Source of the DNA: Pirellulales bacterium
GTDB lineage: Bacteria > Planctomycetota > Planctomycetia > Pirellulales > JACPPG01
Direction: 5' to 3'
NCBI GenBank assembly: GCA_036499395.1
Contig: DASYDW010000116.1
Span: forward strand, 283,832 to 347,831
Length of the DNA stretch: 64,000 nt
Below the pieces are notes generated by a model that was not told the DNA's origin, did not search any database, and saw only the letters and a program-made list of their open reading frames with translations. Shown in pieces: positions 9,493-17,780 of this stretch (positions are counted from its first letter, which is position 1; every line of letters starts with the position of its first letter). A program made the position numbers and the translations under genes.

Positions 9493-12400
9493 TTATCGTC
9501 GCTGTGGCAGCGGCGTCTGACTGGGTGGTGGCCGCGTGCCGGGGGGAGCGGTTGCCGTCGTGGCCGTCGTGCTGCTCATGTTTTGCAGTTCCGCCTGCAA
9601 TTCCTGCAGCGCTTCGTTCACAGCGGGTAACGCCTGCTTTTTGACCTCGGGATGTTCGAGCGGGCCGTCGACGTAAATCGCCATCAATTGTTGACTGGCG
9701 CCGCCGAGCACGTCGCTCACGATCGGTACACGCCACTGATCGCGTCCCACGACGGTGTAGAAAACCAGCTGCAGGTGCTTGTCGAGTCCCATTTCGCCAG
9801 TACCGCGCAAGCTGATCGCGTCACCGCTGAAGTTGATGCGCTCGAAATAGATATGCTCGCCAGCCAGACGGAAATCGATGTTGCTGGTCGAAAATGCGTG
9901 CGTGTCCGGCACGCGCAGACTGAGAATTTTCAACAGCGACACCATCGCCGGCAACTCGTACACGTCGGCGTTGTGCAGCTCGATATGCCCATTCCCTTCG
10001 GCCAGATTAAAGCTCGATCCTTGTCCACGAATATTGATCTGGCCGGAAAGGTCGCCCGTCAGTTTCTGCCGGCCGGCAAGAACTTCTTGCGCCAGGCGCG
10101 CCAACTGCGCCTGGACGACGACCGCGTCGAAGTTGTAGCGCGATTGCGGGCCAAACGACACCCAGCCGTCGGTGCGCACCGCGCCGCCGCAGCAATGCCC
10201 CGTGATCGAACGCTGCCGATCGCCGTTGGCCGCGGGCACGGCGCCGCCGAGCAGCAGCTTTTGATCGTCGATCCACAGCGGGCCGCGCACCTCGGTGAAT
10301 TGGAAGTCCTTGTACGTCATCGAATCGAGAATCAACTCGCCGCGCGAGCGAAACTCATGGCCGTCGAATTCCCCGCCGAGCCACAGCTTGCCGTTGATGT
10401 TCTCCAAAGGCAGGCTGTAGGCCATCCGCACCTGGTGCAGGTCGGCCGTCAGGTCCCAGGCAGCGCGTAGCGGTTCCTGCGGGCGGCCCGAGCTGGAAAG
10501 GTCGAATCGTCCGCTCATCGACATCGGTCCCGAGACGTGCATCTCGGTAATCGCCTTCTTCAGCCGCGCCGGCAAGGCCTGCATCAGATCGCGGTCCGTG
10601 GTCAACCGGCCACAATCGAGATGATCCAAATGCAGCCGCCAGCCTCCGGAGGCGTCGACTTCGCAAAAACCGCGCCCCGTTACGCGGGTGTTCGGACCAT
10701 GTTCGGCCGCCAATCGATTCAGAATCACGCGGCCGTTCTCGTAACCGAACTCGCCACGGACCTTATCCAGTCGATAGGGAAAGTAGCGCGGCTCGACGCT
10801 GACCGAATCGCGCGCCGGCGTTCCCGCCACGCGGATCTGCGGATCGCGCCAACCCGTCTGATGCACCACATCGACTTGCAGGTCGACAGCGCCCGAGGGA
10901 TTCAGTTCGTTCCACAACTGCCGCGCCGAGGGGCGCAATGCATCACGCAGCTCCTCCTCCAGCGGCACATTCATGGCCGCGAAGTGCAGAACCAGCACGT
11001 CCCCTTCGGGCCCCGGCTTCATATCTCCCTGGCAGCGCACCAGGCCCGTATCGTTTGTGCCTTGCAGATCCTGGAACGTCCAGATTTTGTCGTTGGCCTC
11101 GACGATGCCGCGCACGTTGTGCAACGGATAAGGAAACTTGTCGTAGCGGACATCGCAACCATTCAGGCTGATCGAGATGCGGCTGTGAATCGGCTGCCCT
11201 GGCTCGCGGCGATAATGAACGAACAGGCCGATCGAGCCCCGCGGATTGAGCGATTCGACGATTTCGCGCGGCTTAGGAGGCAGCGCCAGTGTCAGCTTCT
11301 GATCAACGCGCAAGTTGCGCGTGTCGACCGTGAACGAACCGGTCCAATCCGGTCCCGGTTGGCGAATGTCACCGCGCAGGTGTACCTCTTCGATGTCGCT
11401 ATAGGCGTTCATGTCGACCAGCAACGCATTATTGCGCAGCGTGATCTGTCCGGCCCCATGTTCCAGCCGGTAGGGAAACTTCGGATAAGTGAAGGCCACC
11501 TTGTGGCACGAAACGGCGACGTCGGGCGTCCACTGGGTGCCATCGAAACGGAGCGTCGCGTCCAGGTCCACTTCGCCGTCTGGTTGCGATTGCTGCCAGG
11601 CTTCTTGATATTTCTCGGGCAGGATGGCGGACAACTGCCGGTCAAGCCTGAGTTGCGTGGCCTTAGCCACGATCACCATCGGCGCCTTCTCGTGAAAGCC
11701 ATCGCGGCGAACCGCCAGCGCCAACGTGGCAGGGCCACTATTGGCCGTCAGATTGTCGATCGCGAAACCGCCGGTCGTGACGTGGAAGCCGGCCTTCAAC
11801 TCGGTCAACGGATGCGGCAACCGCGAATCGTCGAGACGGCCGCGATTCAATTCGCCCGTGATATCGTACGTCCAGGGTGTGGCCCCCTTCGGATCGAAAC
11901 GGACGTCGAATTTGCCGTTTACCTGCCCCCGCAAGGTTTCCAGTAAGTTCAACCCTTGTGGGCATTCGTACGGGATGTCGCGCACCAACTCGGGCGTGAC
12001 ATCCAGACCGTCGACGATGCCGGCCAGCGCGATGCCACCGCTGGCGGGGTCGAACGTGCCCGAGAGCTCGACGCGGCGAATGCTATCCGCGCTGCAATAG
12101 CCGGTCAGGGCGAGCAGCGAATGGCCGGGCGTTGTGGGTTGCGACCCACGATAACTGTTCACCTTGAAAAACGCGTCACGCACGGTCAGCGATTTCGGCG
12201 TGCTTTTCAAAGGGTCGAAGATTTCGAGAATGGCCGCCTCGATCGTAATCAGCGGCGGCTTGTCGCCGAACTTCGGCAGCGGAAACAGCCGGCTCGTGCT
12301 CCACGTGCCGTCGGGGCGATGCGTCGCCCGAATCGTGGGGCGCCGGGCGATCACTTCCGAGATCGACGGCATTCCCTGCAAGAGCGTTTTGATGTCGGTC

Positions 12401-12693
12401 TTGCAGACCATGAACAGTTCGTCGAGGTACGCGATCTCGGCGTGCGGCCCATCGGCATGCGGATCAACGATCGAAACACCGCGAATCTGGATGCCACCAT
12501 CGGTCAGACCCGCCGAATGAACGCTGACCTGCAGACCGGTATAGTGCTCGGAGATCTTGGTTTCGACGATTTTCCGCACGGTCTCGTCCAGCCGGCGATA
12601 CAAATAGGGAGCCGCGGCCAGCGCACCGATAACGGTGGCTACCGCTCCCCATTTGAAGAAGAACCAGCAGAAATTGATCGTCGGCTTGAGAAT
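9493..12693 (-). CDS. Large AsmA/TamB-like membrane-anchored protein
   Basis: About 1,066 residues, predicted almost entirely beta-strand after an N-terminal membrane helix, with repeated AsmA-type patterns (LRGDIRQPG, INIRGQGSSFNLAEGNGHIELHN is typical of the C-terminal AsmA-2 region, LRGTGEMGLDKHLQL). Family members span the periplasm and are linked to envelope lipid transport or assembly. The start is unusual. The first ATG/GTG/TTG in frame is TTG 12603, but the 30 codons before it encode a positively charged stub and a hydrophobic helix (WFFFKWGAVATVIGALAAAP) that the family needs. The only plausible initiator is ATT at 12693, preceded by AAGGA. The gene follows the glycosyltransferase gene by 65 bases. 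Confidence 0.8.
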   Translation of the reverse strand: MLKPTINFCWFFFKWGAVATVIGALAAAPYLYRRLDETVRKIVETKISEHYTGLQVSVHSAGLTDGGIQIRGVSIVDPHADGPHAEIAYLDELFMVCKTDIKTLLQGMPSISEVIARRPTIRATHRPDGTWSTSRLFPLPKFGDKPPLITIEAAILEIFDPLKSTPKSLTVRDAFFKVNSYRGSQPTTPGHSLLALTGYCSADSIRRVELSGTFDPASGGIALAGIVDGLDVTPELVRDIPYECPQGLNLLETLRGQVNGKFDVRFDPKGATPWTYDITGELNRGRLDDSRLPHPLTELKAGFHVTTGGFAIDNLTANSGPATLALAVRRDGFHEKAPMVIVAKATQLRLDRQLSAILPEKYQEAWQQSQPDGEVDLDATLRFDGTQWTPDVAVSCHKVAFTYPKFPYRLEHGAGQITLRNNALLVDMNAYSDIEEVHLRGDIRQPGPDWTGSFTVDTRNLRVDQKLTLALPPKPREIVESLNPRGSIGLFVHYRREPGQPIHSRISISLNGCDVRYDKFPYPLHNVRGIVEANDKIWTFQDLQGTNDTGLVRCQGDMKPGPEGDVLVLHFAAMNVPLEEELRDALRPSARQLWNELNPSGAVDLQVDVVHQTGWRDPQIRVAGTPARDSVSVEPRYFPYRLDKVRGEFGYENGRVILNRLAAEHGPNTRVTGRGFCEVDASGGWRLHLDHLDCGRLTTDRDLMQALPARLKKAITEMHVSGPMSMSGRFDLSSSGRPQEPLRAAWDLTADLHQVRMAYSLPLENINGKLWLGGEFDGHEFRSRGELILDSMTYKDFQFTEVRGPLWIDDQKLLLGGAVPAANGDRQRSITGHCCGGAVRTDGWVSFGPQSRYNFDAVVVQAQLARLAQEVLAGRQKLTGDLSGQINIRGQGSSFNLAEGNGHIELHNADVYELPAMVSLLKILSLRVPDTHAFSTSNIDFRLAGEHIYFERINFSGDAISLRGTGEMGLDKHLQLVFYTVVGRDQWRVPIVSDVLGGASQQLMAIYVDGPLEHPEVKKQALPAVNEALQELQAELQNMSSTTATTATAPPGTRPPPSQTPLPQRR

Positions 12694-12758
12694 CGTACGC
12701 TTCCTTGCTTACGACGCTTGAACACTCGTTGTCATCCACCCCCTTGCGATCGACCCGG

Positions 12759-14036
12759 TCACGCTTCGCGTAACTCCGGGTCATCGTCGTCGTCCCATTT
12801 TGCGTCCATCGCGGACCACACGAGGACCGCCGCGGCCAGAACGGCCAGCGGCAGCATCGCGGGCTCGCGATAGCGCAACGAACTGACGAAAATCATGTGA
12901 ATCAGCGTGAAATAAACTGCCGGCAGCCAGCATTGCGCGTACGGCCATCCGCTGGGTGTAAATCGCTCGGCGCCGGCAATCGCCAGCAGCAACAGCGGCA
13001 CATAAGTCGCCGCGACAACCAGCCGCATCGGCCAACTGCGAAATTCGGATTCGTTGGGCCACACGTTCCACAGCCGCGCGAACTTCACGACTGCCAGTTG
13101 CAACGCTCGGCCAGGATGGGTTTCGCTCCATTCGAGCGAAGCCTCGCGCAGCCGGCGATCGAGGCGATATTCGAATGTTTCGCCATCGGCCGGCTCTTGC
13201 TCGACTTGCGCGACGAACTCCGGCACAAACGCCATGTCGCTCGCCCCTGTGGCGGTGGGATTCATACCGTCGTAAAGGCTGGCACCGACCTGCAAGGTCG
13301 TGGGGATGAAATGCCCCGTCACTTGATAATTGCGCAGCCACCAAGGGCTCATCACGACGGATAATCCCACCAGCATGCACGCGCCAACAAGCAAGTGCCG
13401 CTGCATGTTGCGCATCGTCAGCAAGCCCAGGCAGGTCGCGAACGGGGTGTACAACAACCAGCTTGGCCGGACGAGCGTGGCGGCCCCCGCCAAGCAACCG
13501 GCCGCGAGCGCAAACGCCAACGTGGCCTTGGTGCTCGCACTTTGCCAAGCGATCGTGCTCGCGATCAACTGCGCGACCAGTAGCGGACAGAAGGCCGCCT
13601 CGCTCAGCACAAACACGCTGGTCCCGATCGCGCCGGGATAAAAAGCGACGATCACCGCCGCCAACAGCGCGGCGCGCCGCTCGAACAGCCGTAGCGCCAG
13701 CGCATAAACTCCCCACACCGTTAACATTCCGAGCGCGGCATTGAGCACTAGCGCAGCCCACAGCGGCGGCTCGCCATGAAACGCGAGAAACAGCGTGCTG
13801 AGAATCAGTGGGTAACCCGGCGTGCGAAAGACTTGCGCCGGCGGCGAACCATATTCGTACGGCGCACCGCGCGCGAGCGCGCCGGCCAGCATCCAATACC
13901 CTTCACTGTCGCCGAAAGCGAACTGCACGCCCGGCGGTAGTCGCGATTGCCACCACGCGCCTGCCGCGATGCGCAGCGCGAGCGCAGCGATCAGGACCCA
14001 CACAAGTGGGCTGCGGGCGACTTTCCAGAAGCTCAT
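12759..14036 (-). CDS. GT39/ArnT-like polytopic glycosyltransferase
   Basis: A polytopic membrane protein of 425 residues from ATG 14036 (444 if ATG 14093 is used). It has an N-terminal helix, a first extracytoplasmic loop with FGDSEGYW (acidic residue as in the catalytic loop of the dolichyl-phosphate-mannose mannosyltransferase family), FRTPGYPL, and roughly ten hydrophobic segments. Such enzymes transfer a sugar from a polyprenyl-phosphate donor to lipid or protein at the outer face of the inner membrane. It is the first gene of a minus-strand operon with the AsmA-like protein, which fits envelope biogenesis. The acceptor is unknown. Confidence 0.8.
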   Translation of the reverse strand: MSFWKVARSPLVWVLIAALALRIAAGAWWQSRLPPGVQFAFGDSEGYWMLAGALARGAPYEYGSPPAQVFRTPGYPLILSTLFLAFHGEPPLWAALVLNAALGMLTVWGVYALALRLFERRAALLAAVIVAFYPGAIGTSVFVLSEAAFCPLLVAQLIASTIAWQSASTKATLAFALAAGCLAGAATLVRPSWLLYTPFATCLGLLTMRNMQRHLLVGACMLVGLSVVMSPWWLRNYQVTGHFIPTTLQVGASLYDGMNPTATGASDMAFVPEFVAQVEQEPADGETFEYRLDRRLREASLEWSETHPGRALQLAVVKFARLWNVWPNESEFRSWPMRLVVAATYVPLLLLAIAGAERFTPSGWPYAQCWLPAVYFTLIHMIFVSSLRYREPAMLPLAVLAAAVLVWSAMDAKWDDDDDPELREA

Positions 14037-14093
14037 GCTAGGGCGGCTCGCGCGAGAGAGGGGAACCACACTCAAATCAGAAAGGCCGCACAT

Positions 14094-14659
14094 GTTACGG
14101 CGATTTGCGACACGTGGTCAAGGTAGCTTGCAACGTGATAGCAATGTCGCTTCCGACTCGACGAAGCTGATCTCGATGCTGGCTCCTTTGACCCTTCGTT
14201 CCCACCATGCCAGACAGGTCCAAAAGCCTTACGCAATCCGCAAGGTCGCCGAGATTTCAAGCGCGCCCGGAATCTTGGTGGGTTGCGAAAGCTGCATTTT
14301 CCACGGGAAATGATTTACCTGGGCCATCCCGGGGTTATACTCCACAGTCCGCCAGGATCTGCTAGCTGTGACGACGCATTCGTCCCGCCCTCTTTTTTCG
14401 ACTCACTCCGGCACGCAACTCCGACTTTGCCTGATTACAAGACGGTCATGGCAAGGCATTTCGGCGTAGCGCGAACCGTGCGTGACCTAGGCCCGGACGA
14501 CTGGTTGTTATCCGCTCGCAGGCTGTCAGAACGAAAGGTATGCCGTGCGCGCGGGCGCGCGGCCGGGCATCGCTTCACCCACGACCATGGCAGGCTTGAG
14601 TCGTCTTTCGACTCGCGCTGTTTGTCCCGTTGTCGGATTAGATTTGGGAGATTTCGGTA
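14094..14659. other. Intergenic region between divergent glycosyltransferase and MFS genes
   Basis: No convincing gene. It holds the promoter-like element at 14314-14341 and a small perfect hairpin (GAGTCG-TCTTT-CGACTC) at 14598-14614, about 45 bases before the MFS start. The leader implied by that promoter would be about 310 nt, long enough for regulation, but I recognise no riboswitch. Confidence 0.5.
14314..14341 (+). promoter_or_regulatory. Candidate sigma-70-like promoter for the MFS gene
   Basis: TTTACC at 14314-14319, a 16-base spacer and TATACT at 14336-14341, upstream of the MFS gene. Confidence 0.35.
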
Positions 14660-16150
14660 ATGCAGTCGAACGGCAAAATCTTCTGGGCCAGCTTTCTGAC
14701 CCTGATCGCGGCGGGAATGGGCTTTGCCGTTCGTGGTGACGTGTTGGAAGAATGGAGCCGCATCTTCGGCTTTACCAAGACCGAGCTCGGCACGATCACC
14801 GGCGGTGGCCTGACGGGCATGGCCTTCACGATCATCGGGTTCAGCCTCTTTGCCGATCGCGTCGGTTACAAGATGCTGCTCATCGGCGCGTTCCTGTTGC
14901 ACGTCTCGTCGGCCGTCGTCACTTTGGCCGCCACGTTCGTGTTCGAGTCCTCGGGCAAGGACGCCACCTACTGGTGTTTATACATCGGCATGTTCATGTT
15001 CTCGCTGGCCAACGGCATGTGCGAGGCGGCCATCAATCCGCTCGTCGCCACGCTCTATCCGAAACAAAAGACGCACTATCTGAACATCTTGCACGCCGGT
15101 TGGCCGGGCGGGTTGATCCTGGGAGGCTTGCTGGCGTTCTGCTTCGTGGGTGACGAACAGAAGTGCTTCATAACGCCGCTGCGTTGGGAAATTCCCATGA
15201 TGTTTTTCCTCGTGCCCACGCTGTGGTACGGCTTCATCACGATCAAGGAAAAGTTCCCCATTTCCGAAGCGCGGGCCGCGGGCATCAACTTCCGAGAGAT
15301 GCTCGCCGAATTCGCCGCGCCGGTCTTGTTGTTTTTGCTCTTCCTGCACGCCCTGGTCGGCTACGTCGAACTGGGCACCGATAGTTGGATCACGAACATC
15401 ATGCGGGGCTATATCGCAAATAGCGTGCTGTTGTTGGTCTATACCGCCGGCCTGATGTTTGTGCTGCGATTCTTCGCCGGTCCGATTGTCGAACGCATCA
15501 ACCCGCTCGGCTTGCTCTTCTTCAGCGCTTGCCTGGGCTGCACCGGCTTGTTCCTGATGGGAAGCATGCTGGCCGCGAAAACAGGACTCGCCGGCATCCT
15601 CGTCGCGGCAACGATCTATGGCGTCGGCAAGACGTTCCTCTGGCCCACGATGCTAGGAGTCGTCGGCGAGCGATTCCCCAAGGGGGGCGCCTTGACGATG
15701 GGCGCCATGGGAGGCATCGGCATGTTGTCCGCCGGTCTGCTCGGCGGTCCTGGCATTGGTTACACGCAAGATGTCAACGCCACGGCCAAGTTGCGCGAGT
15801 TGAGCCCCGCGGTCTTCGAGCAAGTGAAGTCGAACGAAGAGAATCACTTCTTGTTCTTCCCACCGGTCGCCGGGTTCGACGGCACGAAGGTCGCCGAATT
15901 GCCCGTCGACGGCACCGCGGCCAAGGAAGTCAAGGAAGCGACCGACTACGGCGGTCAGATGGCGCTAAAGATCACGGCCGGCATACCGGCGACGATGGCC
16001 GTCGGATATCTGCTGCTGCTCATCTACTTCCGCGCCATCGGCGGCTACAAGTTGGTCGAGATCAGCCCGACGGGCAAAGAAGTCGAAACCAGCCACCGCC
16101 CAACGGCCAAGGAAGCGATCTACGTCGACTCGCGCGCCGACCAGGCGTAA
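14660..16150 (+). CDS. MFS transporter (FucP/sugar-porter-like)
   Basis: 496 residues with about twelve hydrophobic segments. An MFS loop with FADRVGYKMLL follows helix 2, and MCEAAINPLVATLYP is typical of FucP-like sugar permeases common in planctomycetes. A large loop rich in charged residues lies between the last two helices (about 375-435), which is unusual. GGGAG lies about 9 bases before ATG 14660. It stands alone, so the substrate is unknown; a sugar or sugar acid is the family-based guess. Confidence 0.85.
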   Translation: MQSNGKIFWASFLTLIAAGMGFAVRGDVLEEWSRIFGFTKTELGTITGGGLTGMAFTIIGFSLFADRVGYKMLLIGAFLLHVSSAVVTLAATFVFESSGKDATYWCLYIGMFMFSLANGMCEAAINPLVATLYPKQKTHYLNILHAGWPGGLILGGLLAFCFVGDEQKCFITPLRWEIPMMFFLVPTLWYGFITIKEKFPISEARAAGINFREMLAEFAAPVLLFLLFLHALVGYVELGTDSWITNIMRGYIANSVLLLVYTAGLMFVLRFFAGPIVERINPLGLLFFSACLGCTGLFLMGSMLAAKTGLAGILVAATIYGVGKTFLWPTMLGVVGERFPKGGALTMGAMGGIGMLSAGLLGGPGIGYTQDVNATAKLRELSPAVFEQVKSNEENHFLFFPPVAGFDGTKVAELPVDGTAAKEVKEATDYGGQMALKITAGIPATMAVGYLLLLIYFRAIGGYKLVEISPTGKEVETSHRPTAKEAIYVDSRADQA

Positions 16151-16217
16151 CGGGAGTTGCATAAGAGGGCTGCAGCGCAATCCATTGTTAGGATGGAGGC
16201 GGACAGGCGCGGATGTG

Positions 16218-16784
16218 TCAGTTCGTCAACACCCAGTTGCTGCGCAATGTCTTTTTGATCGCTTCCAGTTCGGCAGCGCTAAGCGGCGGCTGGCTTTTTA
16301 GCTCTTCCTGTCGCGCCATTGCCTGTTCGACATTAGGTTGTTGCACCAGGCGAACAACACCATTCGAGTCTTCGACCGCAAACCACGTCGGCTGTAATTG
16401 TCCGTTCTGCGGATTTGTCGCCGGTAGCCGCAGAGCAAGATTCCCGCCCAATTTGGGTGAAGGATAGCGCACGATCACATGCCCTTTGCCGTTTCCCGTG
16501 ATGCCGATGAAATCAGAACTTCGTTCCTCCGGTTTGGGGACCTGAATGGAAAAGTACTTGCCGGGTTCGACCACATAGTTATCCGTCCAACTGACACCAT
16601 CCCGGCGATGTAACTGAAACGCAAACGGGCGGTTGGTGAGGTTGTAGATACGTCCTTCCCCGGGTGGAGGCGTCTGCTGACCCTTTTCCGTTTGCGCATT
16701 CTGGGCCGAAGTGATTGCCGGTGCGATCAGAAGAAGCAGCAGCACCTCGAACCAGGATTTCGTGATGTAGTGACGAGCATCCAT
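16218..16784 (-). CDS. Secreted hypothetical protein
   Basis: 188 residues with a signal peptide (about 1-28, SWFEVLLLLLIAPAITSAQ). The mature part is a short beta-rich domain (IYNLTNRPFAFQLHRRDG through VEPGKYFSIQVP) and a C-terminal helix. AAGGA lies about 10 bases upstream of the ATG. No known motif was recognised. It converges on the MFS gene. Confidence 0.7.
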   Translation of the reverse strand: MDARHYITKSWFEVLLLLLIAPAITSAQNAQTEKGQQTPPPGEGRIYNLTNRPFAFQLHRRDGVSWTDNYVVEPGKYFSIQVPKPEERSSDFIGITGNGKGHVIVRYPSPKLGGNLALRLPATNPQNGQLQPTWFAVEDSNGVVRLVQQPNVEQAMARQEELKSQPPLSAAELEAIKKTLRSNWVLTN

Positions 16785-17313
16785 TGCATTTGATCCTTGC
16801 TGGAAACGTTTGACCGCGCAGCCGACAAATTAATTTCGTGTTGGTCAATCAAGAATCGTACTGCGAAGGGTACGGTCACTCAAAGAGCACGATGCCGAAC
16901 GCAAGCAACGCCATTGCGAATCGATGAACGGCGCCGAGCATGTCTTTCGTACTACCGCATCACTTGTGGAGGAGATGCTAGCAATAGCGTCCCAACGCGC
17001 GATTGCCCACTCACGTTCCTCGAGTAAATGTCCTGTCGACCCACGAATCGAGTCATTGGGCCCGACGATTTGCACTCTGAAAACGGGAGTCGGGCGCGAC
17101 TTTGCCGGTAATTCCGTCTGCGCTAGCGCACTATGACAGCAACGCTAGAGAGCGCGGCTTTCCTTGTCCGTCGTGACACGTAGCGATAAACTACGTTTCC
17201 TCAGCGAAACGCAAACGCACAACTTTCGCATCGTCGCGTACAGATAATTGTTTCGCGACGCCAAAATGCACCACTCTTTTCGCAGAGTGGTTTACAAGAC
17301 AGGAGTGAGAAAC
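16785..17313. other. Intergenic region and leader of the small secreted protein
   Basis: No supported gene on either strand. A short hairpin (CCACTC/GAGTGG) lies at about 17270-17289, 25 bases ahead of the start at 17314, with AGGAG between them. Nothing else is recognised. Confidence 0.4.
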
Positions 17314-17667
17314 ATGAAGACGGCTTTGACAGCGGCAGCGATCGTCTTGTTGAGCGTCGTGACGGCCAGCGCCGGAACGTACCGCCTCGACACCGTGCAG
17401 TCCGTTCTGCCGGTGAACTACCCGGTCTACGCACCGGCCGTTCCCTACATGGCGCAGGTGCCGGTCGTCGTGCAGCAGCCGGTGATGGCCCCGGCCCCGA
17501 TGATCGCGCCGGCGCCGATGGTTGCCCCCGCCCCATACATGGCTCCGGCCCCGATCGTGGCCCCCGTGACCACCTACTATGCTCCGGCCCCTCTTTATTA
17601 CGCTCCTGTGCGTGCCCGGACGATTGTTCGTCCTTGGGGTGCCCGCACGGTGTACCGCTACTGGTAA
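17314..17667 (+). CDS. Small secreted Pro/Ala-rich repeat protein
   Basis: 117 residues from ATG 17314, chosen because AGGAG lies 8 bases upstream and the frame then starts with a clean signal peptide (MKTALTAAAIVLLSVVTASAG). The mature protein is built of imperfect VAPAPM/IAPAPM repeats (about 60-95) flanked by YAPAPLYYAPV, ending in Tyr/Arg-rich VRPWGARTVYRYW. Similar short PAPM-repeat proteins are common and uncharacterised in planctomycetes; they are thought to be envelope-located. A strong hairpin follows the stop codon. Confidence 0.8.
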   Translation: MKTALTAAAIVLLSVVTASAGTYRLDTVQSVLPVNYPVYAPAVPYMAQVPVVVQQPVMAPAPMIAPAPMVAPAPYMAPAPIVAPVTTYYAPAPLYYAPVRARTIVRPWGARTVYRYW

Positions 17668-17691
17668 GCGGTGCTCGATCGATTTAGGCTA

Positions 17692-17726
17692 GTTCGCACG
17701 CGGGGCGTTTGCCCCGCGTCGCGAAC
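17692..17726 (+). terminator. Strong terminator-like hairpin
   Basis: GTTCGC-ACGCGGGGC pairs with GCCCCGCGT-CGCGAAC: a 15-bp stem with one bulged base and a GTTT loop, 25 bases after the stop of the Pro/Ala-rich gene. There is no U tract, so it may be a stability or attenuation element rather than a classical intrinsic terminator. Confidence 0.55.
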
Positions 17727-17780
17727 GTGGCCTTTCGGCCGCGCGCGAGATCTTGGCCCGCTCGTTCGCGGCACGCACGA

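Noticed and set aside
10537-11946. 469-residue plus-strand open frame opposite the AsmA-like gene
   Set aside because: Composition typical of antisense frames in GC-rich DNA (Arg/His/Gln rich); the minus-strand protein has family features.
14283-14660. 125-residue open frame upstream of the MFS gene
   Set aside because: No ribosome binding site and an Arg/Ser-rich composition; it is taken as leader sequence.
17709-17780. TTG start giving a longer TMTC-like protein
   Set aside because: It lies in the terminator hairpin, and the extension is Arg-rich and unlike the family.
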